Of a stretch of DNA of 64,000 nucleotides, positions 36,959-45,727 are shown piece after piece; position 1 is the first letter of the stretch, and each line of letters begins with the position of its first letter. The notes under the pieces are model-generated. The model saw only the letters and a list, made by a program, of their open reading frames with translations. It ran no database searches and was not told the origin of the DNA. Made by a program: the position numbers and the translations under genes. The stretch spans positions 2,093,501-2,157,500 of the forward strand of contig NZ_LR134352.1 of the NCBI RefSeq assembly GCF_900637185.1, in the 5' to 3' direction. The stretch is from Nocardia asteroides (GTDB lineage: Bacteria; Actinomycetota; Actinomycetes; Mycobacteriales; Mycobacteriaceae).

Positions 36959-37591
36959 ATGACGACGCAACCGGGGCTCCGGGCCAGGAAGAAACAGCAG
37001 ACCAGGGAGCAGATCTCGCACCGCGCGACCGAGCTGTTCCTCGAGCGCGGCTTCGACAAGGTGACGATCGCCGAGATCGCGGCGGCCGCCGACGTCGCCA
37101 AGATGACCGTCACCAACTACTTCCCGCGTAAGGAGGACCTCGCGCTCGACCTCGGCGAGGTCTTCGCCGGACAACTCGCCGCCGTGGTGCGCGACCGCGC
37201 GCCGGGAAAGTCGGCGCTGGCCGCGCTGCGCGAGGTCTACCTGGCGGGGGTGGCCGCGCAGGATCCGGTGATCGGGTTCAGCGGGCAGCCGTTCGCGAAG
37301 ATGATCACCGACAGCCCGGCCCTGGTCGCCCGGCTGCGCGAATTCCACGACGACCAGCGGGCCGCGCTGGCGCTGGCGCTCGCCGAGGCCACCGGCGCCG
37401 CCCCCGGCGACATCACCCCGCGCGTGGCGGCGGCCCAGCTGGCCGGTGTCCACCGGGTGCTGTTCGAGGAGATCCTGCGCCGCACCCTGGCCGGCGAGCC
37501 CGGTGACGAGATCGCCGCCGCCATGGCCGATTACGCGCGCACCGCCTTCGCCGCGCTGGAACCGGGACTGGGCGGCTACGCCGTGCGCTGA
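36959..37591 (+). CDS. TetR-family regulator (MftR/AcrR-like) next to an MFS exporter
   Basis: The 210-aa regulator has an N-terminal helix-turn-helix (TIAEIAAAADVAKMTVTNYF, about 36-55) and a helical ligand domain. It is divergent from the sigma-factor gene and lies 66 bp upstream of the MFS exporter gene in the same direction, so it is a good candidate regulator of that exporter. No clear symmetrical operator was found in front of it. Confidence 0.85.
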   Translation: MTTQPGLRARKKQQTREQISHRATELFLERGFDKVTIAEIAAAADVAKMTVTNYFPRKEDLALDLGEVFAGQLAAVVRDRAPGKSALAALREVYLAGVAAQDPVIGFSGQPFAKMITDSPALVARLREFHDDQRAALALALAEATGAAPGDITPRVAAAQLAGVHRVLFEEILRRTLAGEPGDEIAAAMADYARTAFAALEPGLGGYAVR

Positions 37592-37657
37592 GTCGCGATG
37601 TGATTGCTGCCGTGTCACTGAGACGCCACGCACGGTCGGAAAGCCCATACTGAGGCA

Positions 37658-39688
37658 ATGCCGGATGGTGTTGCTGTAGACGAGCCCGCCGCCCCGATGA
37701 GCAAGGCCAAGATCAATATCGTCTTCACGACGGTCGTGCTCGGCATGCTCATGGCGGCACTGGACCAGACCATCGTGTCGGCCGCGCTGCCCTCGATCGT
37801 GGCCGATCTCGGCAGCGCCGGGCACATGGCCTGGGTGGTCACGGCGTATCTGCTCGCCGAGGCCGTCGCGACCGTGCTCGCGGGCAAACTCGGTGACCTG
37901 TTCGGCCGCAAACTGCTGTTCCAGATCAGCGGCGTCATCTTCATCGCGGGTTCGGCGCTGGCGGGGATGGCGCCCGGCATGGGCGTGCTCATCCTGGCCA
38001 GGGGCATCCAGGGCATCGGCGCGGGCGGGCTGATGGTCACCTCGATGGCCCTGATCGCCGACACCATCCCGCTGCGTGAGCGCGGCAAATACCAGGGCGC
38101 GCTGGGTGCGGTGTTCGGCATCACGACCGTCGTCGGGCCGACGCTGGGCGGGCTGTTCACCGACCATGCGAGCTGGCGCTGGTGCTTCTACGTGAACGTG
38201 CCGTTGGCGATCGTCATGGTGGTGATGGCGGCGCGCACGCTGCCGCATCTGCGCGCGGTCGCGCGGCCGGTGATCGACTACCTCGGCATCGGGCTGGTGG
38301 CGCTGGGCGTGTCGTCGCTGATCCTGGCGCTGGAGTTCGGCGGCAACGAGTATCCGTGGAGCTCCTGGCAGATCATCGGGCTGTTCCTGCTCGCGATCGT
38401 CCTGCTCACGGCGTTCGTCTCCGTGGAGAACCGGGCGGTGGCGCCGATGCTGCCGATGCGGTTGTTCCGCAGCCGGGTGTTCACGGTGTCCTCGGTGCTC
38501 AGCTTCATCGTCGGCTTCGCCATGCTCGGCTCGATGACCTACCTGCCCGCCTACCTGCAATACGTCGACGGCGCGACGGCGACGATCTCCGGCGTGCGGA
38601 CGCTGCCGCTGGTCGTCGGCCTGTTCATCACCTCGATCTTCTCCGGGCAGGTGGTCGGGCGCACCGGGCAGTACCGCTATTTCCCGATCGTCGGCATGGC
38701 GGTGATGGCCGTGGGCCTGTGGCTGATGTCGACGATGGGCCGGGAGACCAGCATCTGGCTGGAATCGCTGTTCATGCTGATTCTCGGCGCCGGGCTCGGG
38801 CTGTCGATGCAGGTGCTCACCATCGTCGTGCAGAACACCGTGCCCTACGCCGATCTGGGCACCGCCACCTCGGGTGTGACGTTCTTCCGCACCCTGGGCA
38901 GCGCCTTCGGCACCGCGGTGTTCGGCACCCTCTACAACAACCAGAGCAGGATCGAGCTGGCCGAGGCGATGCAGAACTCGCCGGGGATCAGTCCCGAGGC
39001 GGTGGCCGACCCGAAGGTACTGCGGGAGTTGCCGCTCGAGCAGACGGCGGCGATCGTGGACGCCTACGCCGACTCGATCGACTACGTGTTCCGCTGGGTC
39101 GTGCCGGTGGCGCTGATCGGTTTCGTGGTGGCCTGGTTCCTGCCGCAGGTCCGCCTGCGCGACAGCGCGCGCCACGGGGCGAGCGATATCGGCGAGGGTT
39201 TCTCGATACCCGATTCCCACGACCGGGTGGTGCAGCTGGAACGGGCCGTGGCGGCGACCGTGCGCAAGGCCAGGGCCGAGCAGCCGATCATCCCGGAGCT
39301 GATCGCCGCGGCCGGAAGTTCGCTCGGCCCGGACGAGGCGTGGGCGCTGGGCCAGGTGTATCTGTACGACAAGCAGGGCCTGCCGCCGACCGTGCACGGC
39401 ATCTCCTACCGGCACCGGCTGCCGGTGGAGGTGCTCGCGCCGGTGTTCCGCAAGGCCGTCGACGACGGGCTGCTGGTCGACGACGTGGGCAGGATGGCCC
39501 TCACCGAGCAGGGCGGCGCCGAGGTCGACCGGCTGCGGGCGGGCTGGCGGCGCTGGCTCGGTGACCGCCTCGACGACTGGAACTACCAGGACCCCGCCGA
39601 CCGCAAGCTGCTCGACGAGGCACTGTCCAACATCGCGGCCAAGCTGCTCGATCAGGGCGCCGACAGCGCCGAGGTCGGCAAGGTCTGA
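37658..39688 (+). CDS. MFS (DHA2, 14-TM) drug exporter with C-terminal cytosolic domain
   Basis: The 676-aa protein has about 14 membrane helices (residues 18-510). DHA2 motifs are LDQTIVSAALPSIVADLG, the GKLGDLFGRK loop and the antiporter motif GAVFGITTVVGPTLGG. The last 160 residues are cytosolic and mostly helical, containing a winged-helix-like segment (VHGISYRHRLPVEVLAPVF). It resembles actinobacterial EmrB/Stp-like exporters with such extensions. Likely expels hydrophobic drugs. Neighbouring TetR and PadR genes are candidate regulators. An in-frame ATG at 37700 is an alternative start. Confidence 0.88.
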   Translation: MPDGVAVDEPAAPMSKAKINIVFTTVVLGMLMAALDQTIVSAALPSIVADLGSAGHMAWVVTAYLLAEAVATVLAGKLGDLFGRKLLFQISGVIFIAGSALAGMAPGMGVLILARGIQGIGAGGLMVTSMALIADTIPLRERGKYQGALGAVFGITTVVGPTLGGLFTDHASWRWCFYVNVPLAIVMVVMAARTLPHLRAVARPVIDYLGIGLVALGVSSLILALEFGGNEYPWSSWQIIGLFLLAIVLLTAFVSVENRAVAPMLPMRLFRSRVFTVSSVLSFIVGFAMLGSMTYLPAYLQYVDGATATISGVRTLPLVVGLFITSIFSGQVVGRTGQYRYFPIVGMAVMAVGLWLMSTMGRETSIWLESLFMLILGAGLGLSMQVLTIVVQNTVPYADLGTATSGVTFFRTLGSAFGTAVFGTLYNNQSRIELAEAMQNSPGISPEAVADPKVLRELPLEQTAAIVDAYADSIDYVFRWVVPVALIGFVVAWFLPQVRLRDSARHGASDIGEGFSIPDSHDRVVQLERAVAATVRKARAEQPIIPELIAAAGSSLGPDEAWALGQVYLYDKQGLPPTVHGISYRHRLPVEVLAPVFRKAVDDGLLVDDVGRMALTEQGGAEVDRLRAGWRRWLGDRLDDWNYQDPADRKLLDEALSNIAAKLLDQGADSAEVGKV

Positions 39689-39693
39689 CCACC

Positions 39694-39717
39694 GCTCGTC
39701 CAGTCGGCTGGACGAGC
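39694..39717 (+). terminator. Hairpin after the MFS gene
   Basis: A perfect 10-bp stem (39694-39703 with 39708-39717) and TCGG loop lies 5 bp after the MFS stop codon. There is no T tract, as is common in actinobacteria. Confidence 0.75.
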
Positions 39718-39730
39718 CTTGCCCGGCTAA

Positions 39731-39760
39731 TACTCGTCGACGTATATTCGTAGACGAGTA
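39731..39760. promoter_or_regulatory. Palindromic operator/promoter of the PadR gene
   Basis: TACTCGTCGACG (39731-39742) and CGTAGACGAGTA (39749-39760) form a 12-bp inverted repeat with one mismatch around TATATT, which looks like a -10 hexamer. The site ends at the AGGAGG of padR. PadR proteins commonly repress themselves, so this is a likely autoregulatory operator. Confidence 0.8.
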
Positions 39761-39770
39761 AGGAGGTCGC

Positions 39771-40427
39771 ATGGCCACGAAGCGCAAGGTGAACAATCTG
39801 CTGGCGCTCGCCGTGCTGTCGGTGATCGTGCAGCGGCCGATGCACCGCTACGAGATCGCCGCGACCCTGCGGGCCCATGGCAAAGACAAGGACATGGACA
39901 TCAAGTGGGGCTCGCTCTACACGGTGGTCCAGAACATGGCCAAGGCCGGATTCCTCGAAGTCGTCGGCAGTGAACGCGACGGCGCCAGGCCCGAGCGGGT
40001 GATCTACCGGATCACCGACGCGGGCCGTGCCGAGATGGCCGACTGGACCAGGGAACTGCTCGCCGAACCCGAACCCGAACACCACCGGTTCACCGCGGGC
40101 CTGTCGATTCTGGCCGTGCTCCCGCCGGACGAGGTGGTGGAGCTGCTCGGCCGCCGGGTCGCGGCCCTCGACCAGGCCGCCGATCGCGCCAGGGCCGACC
40201 TCGCCGCACTGGCGGGCACCCTGCCCCGGCTGTTCCTGGTCGAGAGCGAGTTCGGGGTGGCGATGCTGGAAGCCGAGGCCGCATGGGCGCGTTCCCTGCG
40301 CGACGAACTGCGCGCGGGCACGTTCGACGGCCTCGAGATGTGGCGGCAGTGGCACGCCGACGGCATGCCCGCCGACCGGATAGCCGACTTCGGCGAAAGG
40401 GGGGACGACCAGGACCCGCCCCAGTAG
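39771..40427 (+). CDS. PadR-family transcriptional regulator
   Basis: The 218-aa protein has the PadR winged helix at residues 5-90 (LLALAVLSVIVQRPMHRYEI, then KWGSLYTVVQNMAKAGFLE and RVIYRITDAGRAEM), followed by a long helical C-terminal dimerisation arm. AGGAGG sits 5 nt before the ATG. A palindrome over its promoter suggests autorepression. The MFS exporter upstream is a plausible second target. Confidence 0.9.
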   Translation: MATKRKVNNLLALAVLSVIVQRPMHRYEIAATLRAHGKDKDMDIKWGSLYTVVQNMAKAGFLEVVGSERDGARPERVIYRITDAGRAEMADWTRELLAEPEPEHHRFTAGLSILAVLPPDEVVELLGRRVAALDQAADRARADLAALAGTLPRLFLVESEFGVAMLEAEAAWARSLRDELRAGTFDGLEMWRQWHADGMPADRIADFGERGDDQDPPQ

Positions 40428-40434
40428 ACCCCGA

Positions 40435-40466
40435 GCCCGGTGGTGTGCGGCAACACCCCACCGGGC
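40435..40466 (+). terminator. Hairpin after padR
   Basis: GCCCGGTGGTGT (40435-40446) pairs with 40453-40466 around a short loop, with a small bulge, 7 bp after the padR stop codon. Confidence 0.65.
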
Positions 40467-40572
40467 CCGGGAAACCGTCCCGTCACCGTGTCCACACCTA
40501 CGCGCACCCGGCTCCGAGGCAGGCAAGCACAGGATAGCCCGGGTGACGCGGACTCAGATCTGGAGATCACCC

Positions 40573-41781
40573 ATGTCCAACACCCGTTCCGCCCTGGTCA
40601 TCGGCGGCGGCATCGCCGGACCCGTCGCGGCGACCGCGCTGCGGCTGGCAGGCGTCGACGCCCACGTCTACGAGGCCTATTCCGGGCCGTCCGACGGCAT
40701 CGGCTCCGGGCTCGCCCTGGCCCCCAACGGCGTCGCCGCCCTCGACATCATCGGCGCGGGCGACGCCGTGCGCGCCATCGCGCTGCCCGTGCGCGGGATG
40801 CGGCTGGCCGTCGGCGGCCGCGAACACGTCCTGCCGGTGCTGCCCGATCAGCCGCCGCTGCAGGTGGTCGACCGCGGCGAACTGCACCGCACGCTGCACG
40901 ACCACGCGGTCGGCGCCGGCGTCGGGTTCCGCTACGACAAGCGGCTGACCCACGTCGACGAGCATGCCGACGGGGTGACCGCGCACTTCGCCGACGGCTC
41001 CACCGCCACCGCCGACATCCTGATCGGCGCCGACGGCATCCGCTCCACCGTGCGCGGGCTCATCGATCCCGCCGCGCCCGGCCCCGACTACACCGGCATG
41101 CTCGGCTTCGGCGCCCTGATCGACTGCGACCAGGACCTGCCCGCCGACACCATGGTGTTCGCCTTCGGCGCCAAGGCCTACTACCTGTACTGGCAGCACG
41201 CCGACGGCCGGGTGGCCTGGGGCGCGAACCTGCCCAGCGCGCAGTACTACTCGCTGACCGAGGCCCGCGCGATCCCGGCCGAGCACTGGCTGCGGGTGCT
41301 GCGCGAGACCTACGCGCCGGACACCCCGGGCGGCGAGTTCGCCCGCCGGACGACCGCCGAGAACCTGGAGATCACCGGGGCGCTGCACATCATGCCGCCG
41401 GTGCCGCACTGGTATCGCGACCGGATGGTGCTGGTCGGCGACTCGGTGCACGCGCCGTCGAACAGTTCGGGCCAGGGCGCCTCACTGGCGATCGAGAGCG
41501 CGATCCAGCTGGCCCGCTGCCTGCGCGACATCGAGGCGCCCGCCCTGGCCTTCGCCGCCTACGAGCGGCTGCGCCGGGCCCGGGTGGAGGGCATCGCCAC
41601 GCGGGCGGCGCGGGTGAACCACAGCAAGACCCCCGGTCCGGTCGCCCGCCGGTTCATGAACGCGCTGATGCCGCTGATGGTCCGGACGGTGATGAACCCG
41701 GAGAAGACCATGGGCGCCGAACGCCGCTACCGCATCGACTGGGACGCCCCGGTCCAGCGGGAACTGGCCACCGTGTCCTGA
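40573..41781 (+). CDS. FAD-dependent aromatic-ring-type monooxygenase
   Basis: The 402-aa flavoprotein has the Rossmann motif VIGGGIAGPVAATALRLAG (about 8-26), the DG motif IGADGIRSTVRG and the GDSVHAPSNSSGQGASLAIE segment of class A monooxygenases (PHBH fold, TetX/salicylate-hydroxylase-like). It probably hydroxylates an aromatic compound or drug; the substrate is unknown. GGAG lies 8 nt before the ATG at 40573. It could act as an antibiotic-modifying enzyme, but this is not shown. Confidence 0.87.
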   Translation: MSNTRSALVIGGGIAGPVAATALRLAGVDAHVYEAYSGPSDGIGSGLALAPNGVAALDIIGAGDAVRAIALPVRGMRLAVGGREHVLPVLPDQPPLQVVDRGELHRTLHDHAVGAGVGFRYDKRLTHVDEHADGVTAHFADGSTATADILIGADGIRSTVRGLIDPAAPGPDYTGMLGFGALIDCDQDLPADTMVFAFGAKAYYLYWQHADGRVAWGANLPSAQYYSLTEARAIPAEHWLRVLRETYAPDTPGGEFARRTTAENLEITGALHIMPPVPHWYRDRMVLVGDSVHAPSNSSGQGASLAIESAIQLARCLRDIEAPALAFAAYERLRRARVEGIATRAARVNHSKTPGPVARRFMNALMPLMVRTVMNPEKTMGAERRYRIDWDAPVQRELATVS

Positions 41782-41787
41782 GCTGTT

Positions 41788-41815
41788 GGCCCCCGGAACC
41801 GTCGACCCGGGGGCC
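41788..41815 (+). terminator. Hairpin after the FAD monooxygenase gene
   Basis: GGCCCCCGG (41788-41796) pairs perfectly with CCGGGGGCC (41807-41815) 6 bp after the stop codon. Confidence 0.75.
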
Positions 41816-41863
41816 CACGGCCGCGCATACTCGGTACGGGAGTACTCGTGCCAGGAGGCGCTC

Positions 41864-42337
41864 GTGTCGACGATCAACGGACTGCCCGCCCACGTGCTGC
41901 TGGTGCACCTCGTCGTGGTGCTCGTGCCGCTCACGTCGGTGCTGCTGATCCTGTGCGCCGTGTGGCCCGCGGCGCGGCGACCGCTGGTCTGGCCCGCCGC
42001 CGCGCTGGCCGTGCTCACCGTGGCCGTCACGCCGGTGACGGTGAGCGCGGGCCGCTGGCTGGCGCAGCGCGTCGGTGACACGCCCGCCATTCGCAGGCAC
42101 ATGGACCTGGGCGGCACACTGCTCTACTTCGTGATCCCGTTGCTGGTGGTCGCGGCCGTGCTCGTCGGGGTGCGGCTCGCCGAGCGGGCGGGCAGGCCGC
42201 TGCTGCGCGGAGTGGCTGTCGCGGTCGCGGTCGTCACGGTGGCGGTGGGTGTCGCCGCGACGGTGCAGGTGGTGCGGATCGGCGACTCGGGCGCCAGGGC
42301 CACCTGGGGACCGCTGGTATCGGCGACATCCGGGTGA
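41864..42337 (+). CDS. DUF2231 four-helix membrane protein
   Basis: The 157-aa protein begins INGLPAHVLLVHLVVVLVPL, the typical DUF2231 start with conserved His residues. It has four membrane helices. Family members may bind heme, but their function is unproven. AGGAGG sits 5 nt before the GTG at 41864. It converges on the XRE regulator gene. Confidence 0.83.
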   Translation: MSTINGLPAHVLLVHLVVVLVPLTSVLLILCAVWPAARRPLVWPAAALAVLTVAVTPVTVSAGRWLAQRVGDTPAIRRHMDLGGTLLYFVIPLLVVAAVLVGVRLAERAGRPLLRGVAVAVAVVTVAVGVAATVQVVRIGDSGARATWGPLVSATSG

Positions 42338-42354
42338 CCCGACATAGCTTTCGT

Positions 42355-43158
42355 CTATGAGCCCGCCGCGCGACGGTCGGCGCGCAGCCTCAGGATCCGG
42401 GTGGATTCGGCGTCGGCGGGCAGGAACGCTTCCAGATGGAGTTCGGCGATGGTGACGTCGGTGGCGGTCGCGAACGAGGTCAGGGTGGTGATCAGGCGCA
42501 GGTCGCCGTCGTCGGTACGCAGCTCGAGCGGCACGGCGAAGCCGAGGTGGCCGGGGCCGGGGGAGACCGCCGGCAGATAGCCCGAGAGCTCGGTGATCAG
42601 CGCGTCGACGGCGGGGTCGGGGGTGTGCGCCGCGCGACCGCGCAGCGAGTCGATGATGTGCCTGCCCCATTCGGGCAGATTGCGCACCCGGGGCGCGACA
42701 CCGTCGGGATGCAGGGCCAGGCGCAGCACGTTCACCGGCGCGCGCAGCAGATGATCGGCGACACCCTCGGTGAACAGGTCGAAGGCGGCATTGGCCGTCA
42801 CCAGTTCGCCGCGTGGCCGGGCGACCAGCGCCGGGTACGGCAGGTGCCCGTCGAGGACGGCGCCGATCGCCTCCCGCACGGGCGCCAATTCCGGTGCGGC
42901 CAGATCGCTTTCAGGGAACACCGGCGCGAATCCGGCCGACAGCAGCAGGTTGTTGCGGTCGCGCAGAGTCAGGTCGAGCGATTCGGCCAGGCGCACCACC
43001 ATCGTGCGGCCGGGTCGCGACCTGCCCTGTTCGAGGAAACTCAGATACCGCTGACTCGTCTCGGCGCGGATCGCCAGGTCGAGCTGGCTGACCCGGCGCA
43101 GCGTGCGCCACTGCCGCAGTTGCGGGCCGAAACCGGTGGGGGACAGCGCGGTCGTCAT
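42355..43158 (-). CDS. XRE-family regulator with MmyB-like ligand domain
   Basis: The 267-aa protein has an N-terminal helix-turn-helix (LRRVSQLDLAIRAETSQRYL, about 20-39, then FLEQGRSRPGRTMV) and a C-terminal PAS-like MmyB domain (LPYPALVARPRGELVTANAA). Such regulators, linked to fatty-acid ligands, often control an adjacent divergent short-chain or NTF2-like gene. Here the divergent gene at 43244 is the likely target. The ATG at 43158 is chosen because the HTH then starts at the usual position; upstream in-frame codons overlap the intergenic region. Confidence 0.87.
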   Translation of the reverse strand: MTTALSPTGFGPQLRQWRTLRRVSQLDLAIRAETSQRYLSFLEQGRSRPGRTMVVRLAESLDLTLRDRNNLLLSAGFAPVFPESDLAAPELAPVREAIGAVLDGHLPYPALVARPRGELVTANAAFDLFTEGVADHLLRAPVNVLRLALHPDGVAPRVRNLPEWGRHIIDSLRGRAAHTPDPAVDALITELSGYLPAVSPGPGHLGFAVPLELRTDDGDLRLITTLTSFATATDVTIAELHLEAFLPADAESTRILRLRADRRAAGS

Positions 43159-43243
43159 GGGACGAGTCAACCCGGCGTGCGCGTCGCCCGCCATTCCCTC
43201 CGGGGAATCGCGTGGTGTCGCCGCGCTCGACAGAGTTGTCCCC

Positions 43244-43669
43244 ATGAGCAACGACGACATCGCCCTCCGCTACGTGGCCCTCTGGAACGAAGCCGACCCC
43301 ACCGCCCGCCGCGCCCTGATCGAGGACCTGTTCGCCCGTGACGGCGCGCAGTACCTGGTGGACCCGCCCGCCGAGATCCGCAAGGCCGCCGCCGACCTGG
43401 CCGTGCCGACGCCGCCGCTCGCCGTACACGGCCACGACGCCCTCGAGCGCCGGGTCAGCCGCGCCTACGAGATGTTCCTGGCCGGTGGCGAGTTCGTCTT
43501 CGCGACCTCGGGTCCGGCCGTGCCGCTGCCCGCGAACACGGTCGGGGTCGGCTGGACGATGAACCGCCGCGACGACGGCACCCCGCAGGGCGGCGGGTTC
43601 GACCTGCTCGCCCTCGACGCCGACGGCCGCGTCGTCACCGACCATCAGTTCATCGAGGAATCGCGTTGA
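43244..43669 (+). CDS. NTF2-like (SnoaL-type) protein
   Basis: The 141-aa protein fits the NTF2/SnoaL cone fold: IALRYVALWNEADPTARRAL at the start, DLLALDADGRVVTDHQFIEE at the end. Some members are isomerases or cyclases and others bind small ligands; no activity can be assigned. It is divergent from the XRE/MmyB regulator with 85 bp between starts. It ends 4 bp from the converging PAP2 gene. Confidence 0.77.
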   Translation: MSNDDIALRYVALWNEADPTARRALIEDLFARDGAQYLVDPPAEIRKAAADLAVPTPPLAVHGHDALERRVSRAYEMFLAGGEFVFATSGPAVPLPANTVGVGWTMNRRDDGTPQGGGFDLLALDADGRVVTDHQFIEESR

Positions 43670-43673
43670 CCGG

Positions 43674-44405
43674 CTAGCCGCGCTCGGCAGCAGCGGCGGG
43701 TTCGGCCGGCACGGCAGGCCGATCCGGTTCCCGCCGTAGCCGGCAGAACACCGTCACGCACAGGATCAGCCAGCACACGCCGAACAGCCAGCCGGCCAGC
43801 ACATCGGTGCACCAGTGCACACCCAGGTAGATCCGGGACAGCCCGACCGCGATGGGAAACGCCACCGCCAGCACCGTGGCCACCACCTTGACCACGGTGT
43901 GGCGCAGCAGCGGGATGACGGTGAGCGCCACGATCCCCACCACGACGGTGCTGCCCAGCGTGTGCCCGGACGGATAGGACAGGCTCGGTTCGGCGACCAG
44001 CCGGGTCACCTCCGGCGGCCGGTGCCTGCCGACCAGCTGTTTGATCACCACCACCAGCACCCCGGCCCCCGCCGAGGCGACCGCGACCAGCGCGGCGGTG
44101 GCGAGGTCGCGCCGCCAGGCGAACCAGCAGACCGTGACGGTGGCGAGGATGGTCATCGACTGGGTGTCGCCGAGGTCGGTGATCACCCGCGCGAAGGAGG
44201 TGAGCGGTTCGTCGCGGTGCGCGAGCATCCAGTCCAGCACCCGCGGGTCGATCCGGATGATGCCGGCGTCATTGTTGACCTGCCAGGTCAGCAGGCCGAG
44301 CAGGACGAGGGCGGCGCCGATCAGCGTCGCCGCGAGCGGCAGCCTGCGGCCGAGCGCCGACCAGCCGATGTCGCCGGTTCGAGGTCGAGGGGAGGCAGGG
44401 GGCAT
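43674..44405 (-). CDS. PAP2-family membrane phosphatase
   Basis: The 243-aa protein has about six membrane helices and all three PAP2 motifs: KQLVGRHRPP, SYPSGHT and SRIYLGVHWCTDV. It should dephosphorylate a lipid phosphate such as undecaprenyl diphosphate, phosphatidylglycerol-phosphate or decaprenyl-phosphoryl-ribose phosphate; which one is open. It follows the small protein and HNH nuclease genes on the same strand. Confidence 0.9.
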   Translation of the reverse strand: MPPASPRPRTGDIGWSALGRRLPLAATLIGAALVLLGLLTWQVNNDAGIIRIDPRVLDWMLAHRDEPLTSFARVITDLGDTQSMTILATVTVCWFAWRRDLATAALVAVASAGAGVLVVVIKQLVGRHRPPEVTRLVAEPSLSYPSGHTLGSTVVVGIVALTVIPLLRHTVVKVVATVLAVAFPIAVGLSRIYLGVHWCTDVLAGWLFGVCWLILCVTVFCRLRREPDRPAVPAEPAAAAERG

Positions 44406-44430
44406 AGCTACCAGATTGCCAGCTCCCGGC

Positions 44431-44655
44431 TCATGCTTCGAAGACGACCGCGTTTCCGGCGACGTCGCGGGTGCCCGCGACCTTCTTGATCGCCTTCACC
44501 AGGTCGGCGACGGTGTCCCAGGTCCGCGGGGGTTCGGCCTCGATGTTGCCGATCGTGTACCAGGTATCGGTACCGCGATAGCGGACGAGGCCCTTGCCCG
44601 CGTCGTCGAGCATGACGTCGAGCTCGCCGGACACCGTCCCTTCCTCTTCGGTCAT
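44431..44655 (-). CDS. Small hypothetical protein
   Basis: The 74-aa acidic protein contains GKGLVRYRGTDTWYTIGNIE and a basic AIKKVAG segment. No membrane helix or known motif was recognised. The in-frame codons between the nuclease stop and this ATG (ETIEITADSAV) also look coding but contain no usual start codon, so the true start may be unusual. It lies between the HNH nuclease and PAP2 genes in one probable operon. Confidence 0.6.
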   Translation of the reverse strand: MTEEEGTVSGELDVMLDDAGKGLVRYRGTDTWYTIGNIEAEPPRTWDTVADLVKAIKKVAGTRDVAGNAVVFEA

Positions 44656-44690
44656 GACGGCGCTGTCGGCGGTGATCTCGATCGTCTCGC

Positions 44691-45476
44691 TTATTTGAAC
44701 TCTCCTCGGCGGAGGCAGTCGTCGACTGCGGTGCGCAACGCGGTGTGCTCGGCGGTATCAACGGTCAGGCCGTACTTTATCTTGACCTTCACGTAATGCT
44801 CCACATAGGCGCACCGGAAATTGCCCGGCGGCAGGTAGTTGGCCGGGTCCTGATCGCCCTTGGACCGGTTGGCCGAGGGGTCGGCGGCGACGAGGTTGAG
44901 CGCGTCGTTGGCGATGCGGCGGCGGGTGTCCTCGTCGCGGTCGGCGGCGCCGGAACGCCACGCCTCGGCGAGCGCCACGATGTGCTCGGCGTCGACCTTG
45001 GCCGGGTCGGTGATGAACTTGTACGGCCCGAGCTGGCCGGTCTTCTTGTCGACGAAGCCGTAATGGTCCTGCCAGCCCGCGCCGGCGGGGATGGTCAGCT
45101 CGCAGGTCTTCGGGTCGAGGGTGACCTTGCCGGTGGCGTCGCGCAGCATCATCACGTCGCGGCTGGTGCACTTGGTGTACTGGGCCAGGTCGCCGCCGAA
45201 GCCGTGTTCGGGCTTGTTGGTGTCCCAGTGCGGGAACTGTTCCCTGGTGTAGCCCGTCATCGGGCCTTCCTTGGCGACGACCAGCTTGCCGATCAGGTCG
45301 CCGATCTCCTTGCCCGACACCGTCGCCGCGCTCGCCGGTCCCGGCGCCGGCGCGGTGGGGCTCACCTTGTCCAGCAGGGTGTTGGCGACGGTGAGGACGA
45401 TGCCGACGATCACCGCCGCGGCCAGCGCGAGCAGCGCCTTGCCCAGAGGAGAGCCGCTGATCGTTGACCACTTCAT
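44691..45476 (-). CDS. Exported HNH nuclease-like protein (DUF1524 type)
   Basis: The 261-aa protein has an N-terminal membrane anchor or uncleaved signal (GKALLALAAAVIVGIVLTV, about 12-30), so the rest is outside the cytoplasm. The HNH site spans DAEHIVALAEAW (His165) and DALNLVAADPSANRSKGDQD (Asn194, Asn203). Cys103 and Cys125 could form a disulfide. Such exported nucleases may degrade environmental DNA. ATG at 45476 is chosen because it places the anchor at the N-terminus. Confidence 0.85.
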   Translation of the reverse strand: MKWSTISGSPLGKALLALAAAVIVGIVLTVANTLLDKVSPTAPAPGPASAATVSGKEIGDLIGKLVVAKEGPMTGYTREQFPHWDTNKPEHGFGGDLAQYTKCTSRDVMMLRDATGKVTLDPKTCELTIPAGAGWQDHYGFVDKKTGQLGPYKFITDPAKVDAEHIVALAEAWRSGAADRDEDTRRRIANDALNLVAADPSANRSKGDQDPANYLPPGNFRCAYVEHYVKVKIKYGLTVDTAEHTALRTAVDDCLRRGEFK

Positions 45477-45727
45477 GCCCGTACCACCCACACGCTTCGT
45501 CGAAAATGAACCGGCACAACCTAACGGGCCCGCCGGGCGTCGTAACTGATTGTGAGCTATGACCTTCGGCACAGGGCGGCGCAATGCGATTGCGACTCAA
45601 TAGCGTTCACCTATCGACCGTGGTGGCCGCCCGATGCGCCGGGTAAACCCAGGGTGACACACATCACGTCGAATCCTGGTCGGCGCCGGTCGATTTCGCT
45701 CCGGCCGGTGCGCGGTGCCGGCCTGAG

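Noticed and set aside
36908..39796. A very long open frame antisense to the TetR and MFS genes
   Set aside because: High GC leaves antisense frames open by chance. The plus-strand genes have clear family motifs and ribosome-binding sites, while this frame is His/Gln/Arg-rich and resembles no family.
40543..40572. An upstream GTG as the start of the FAD monooxygenase
   Set aside because: The ATG at 40573 has GGAG upstream and begins right before the FAD-binding strand; the added residues look non-coding.
41827..41850. ACTCGGTACGGGAGT before the DUF2231 gene as an operator
   Set aside because: Only four to five bases per arm match, which is too weak in GC-rich DNA to claim.
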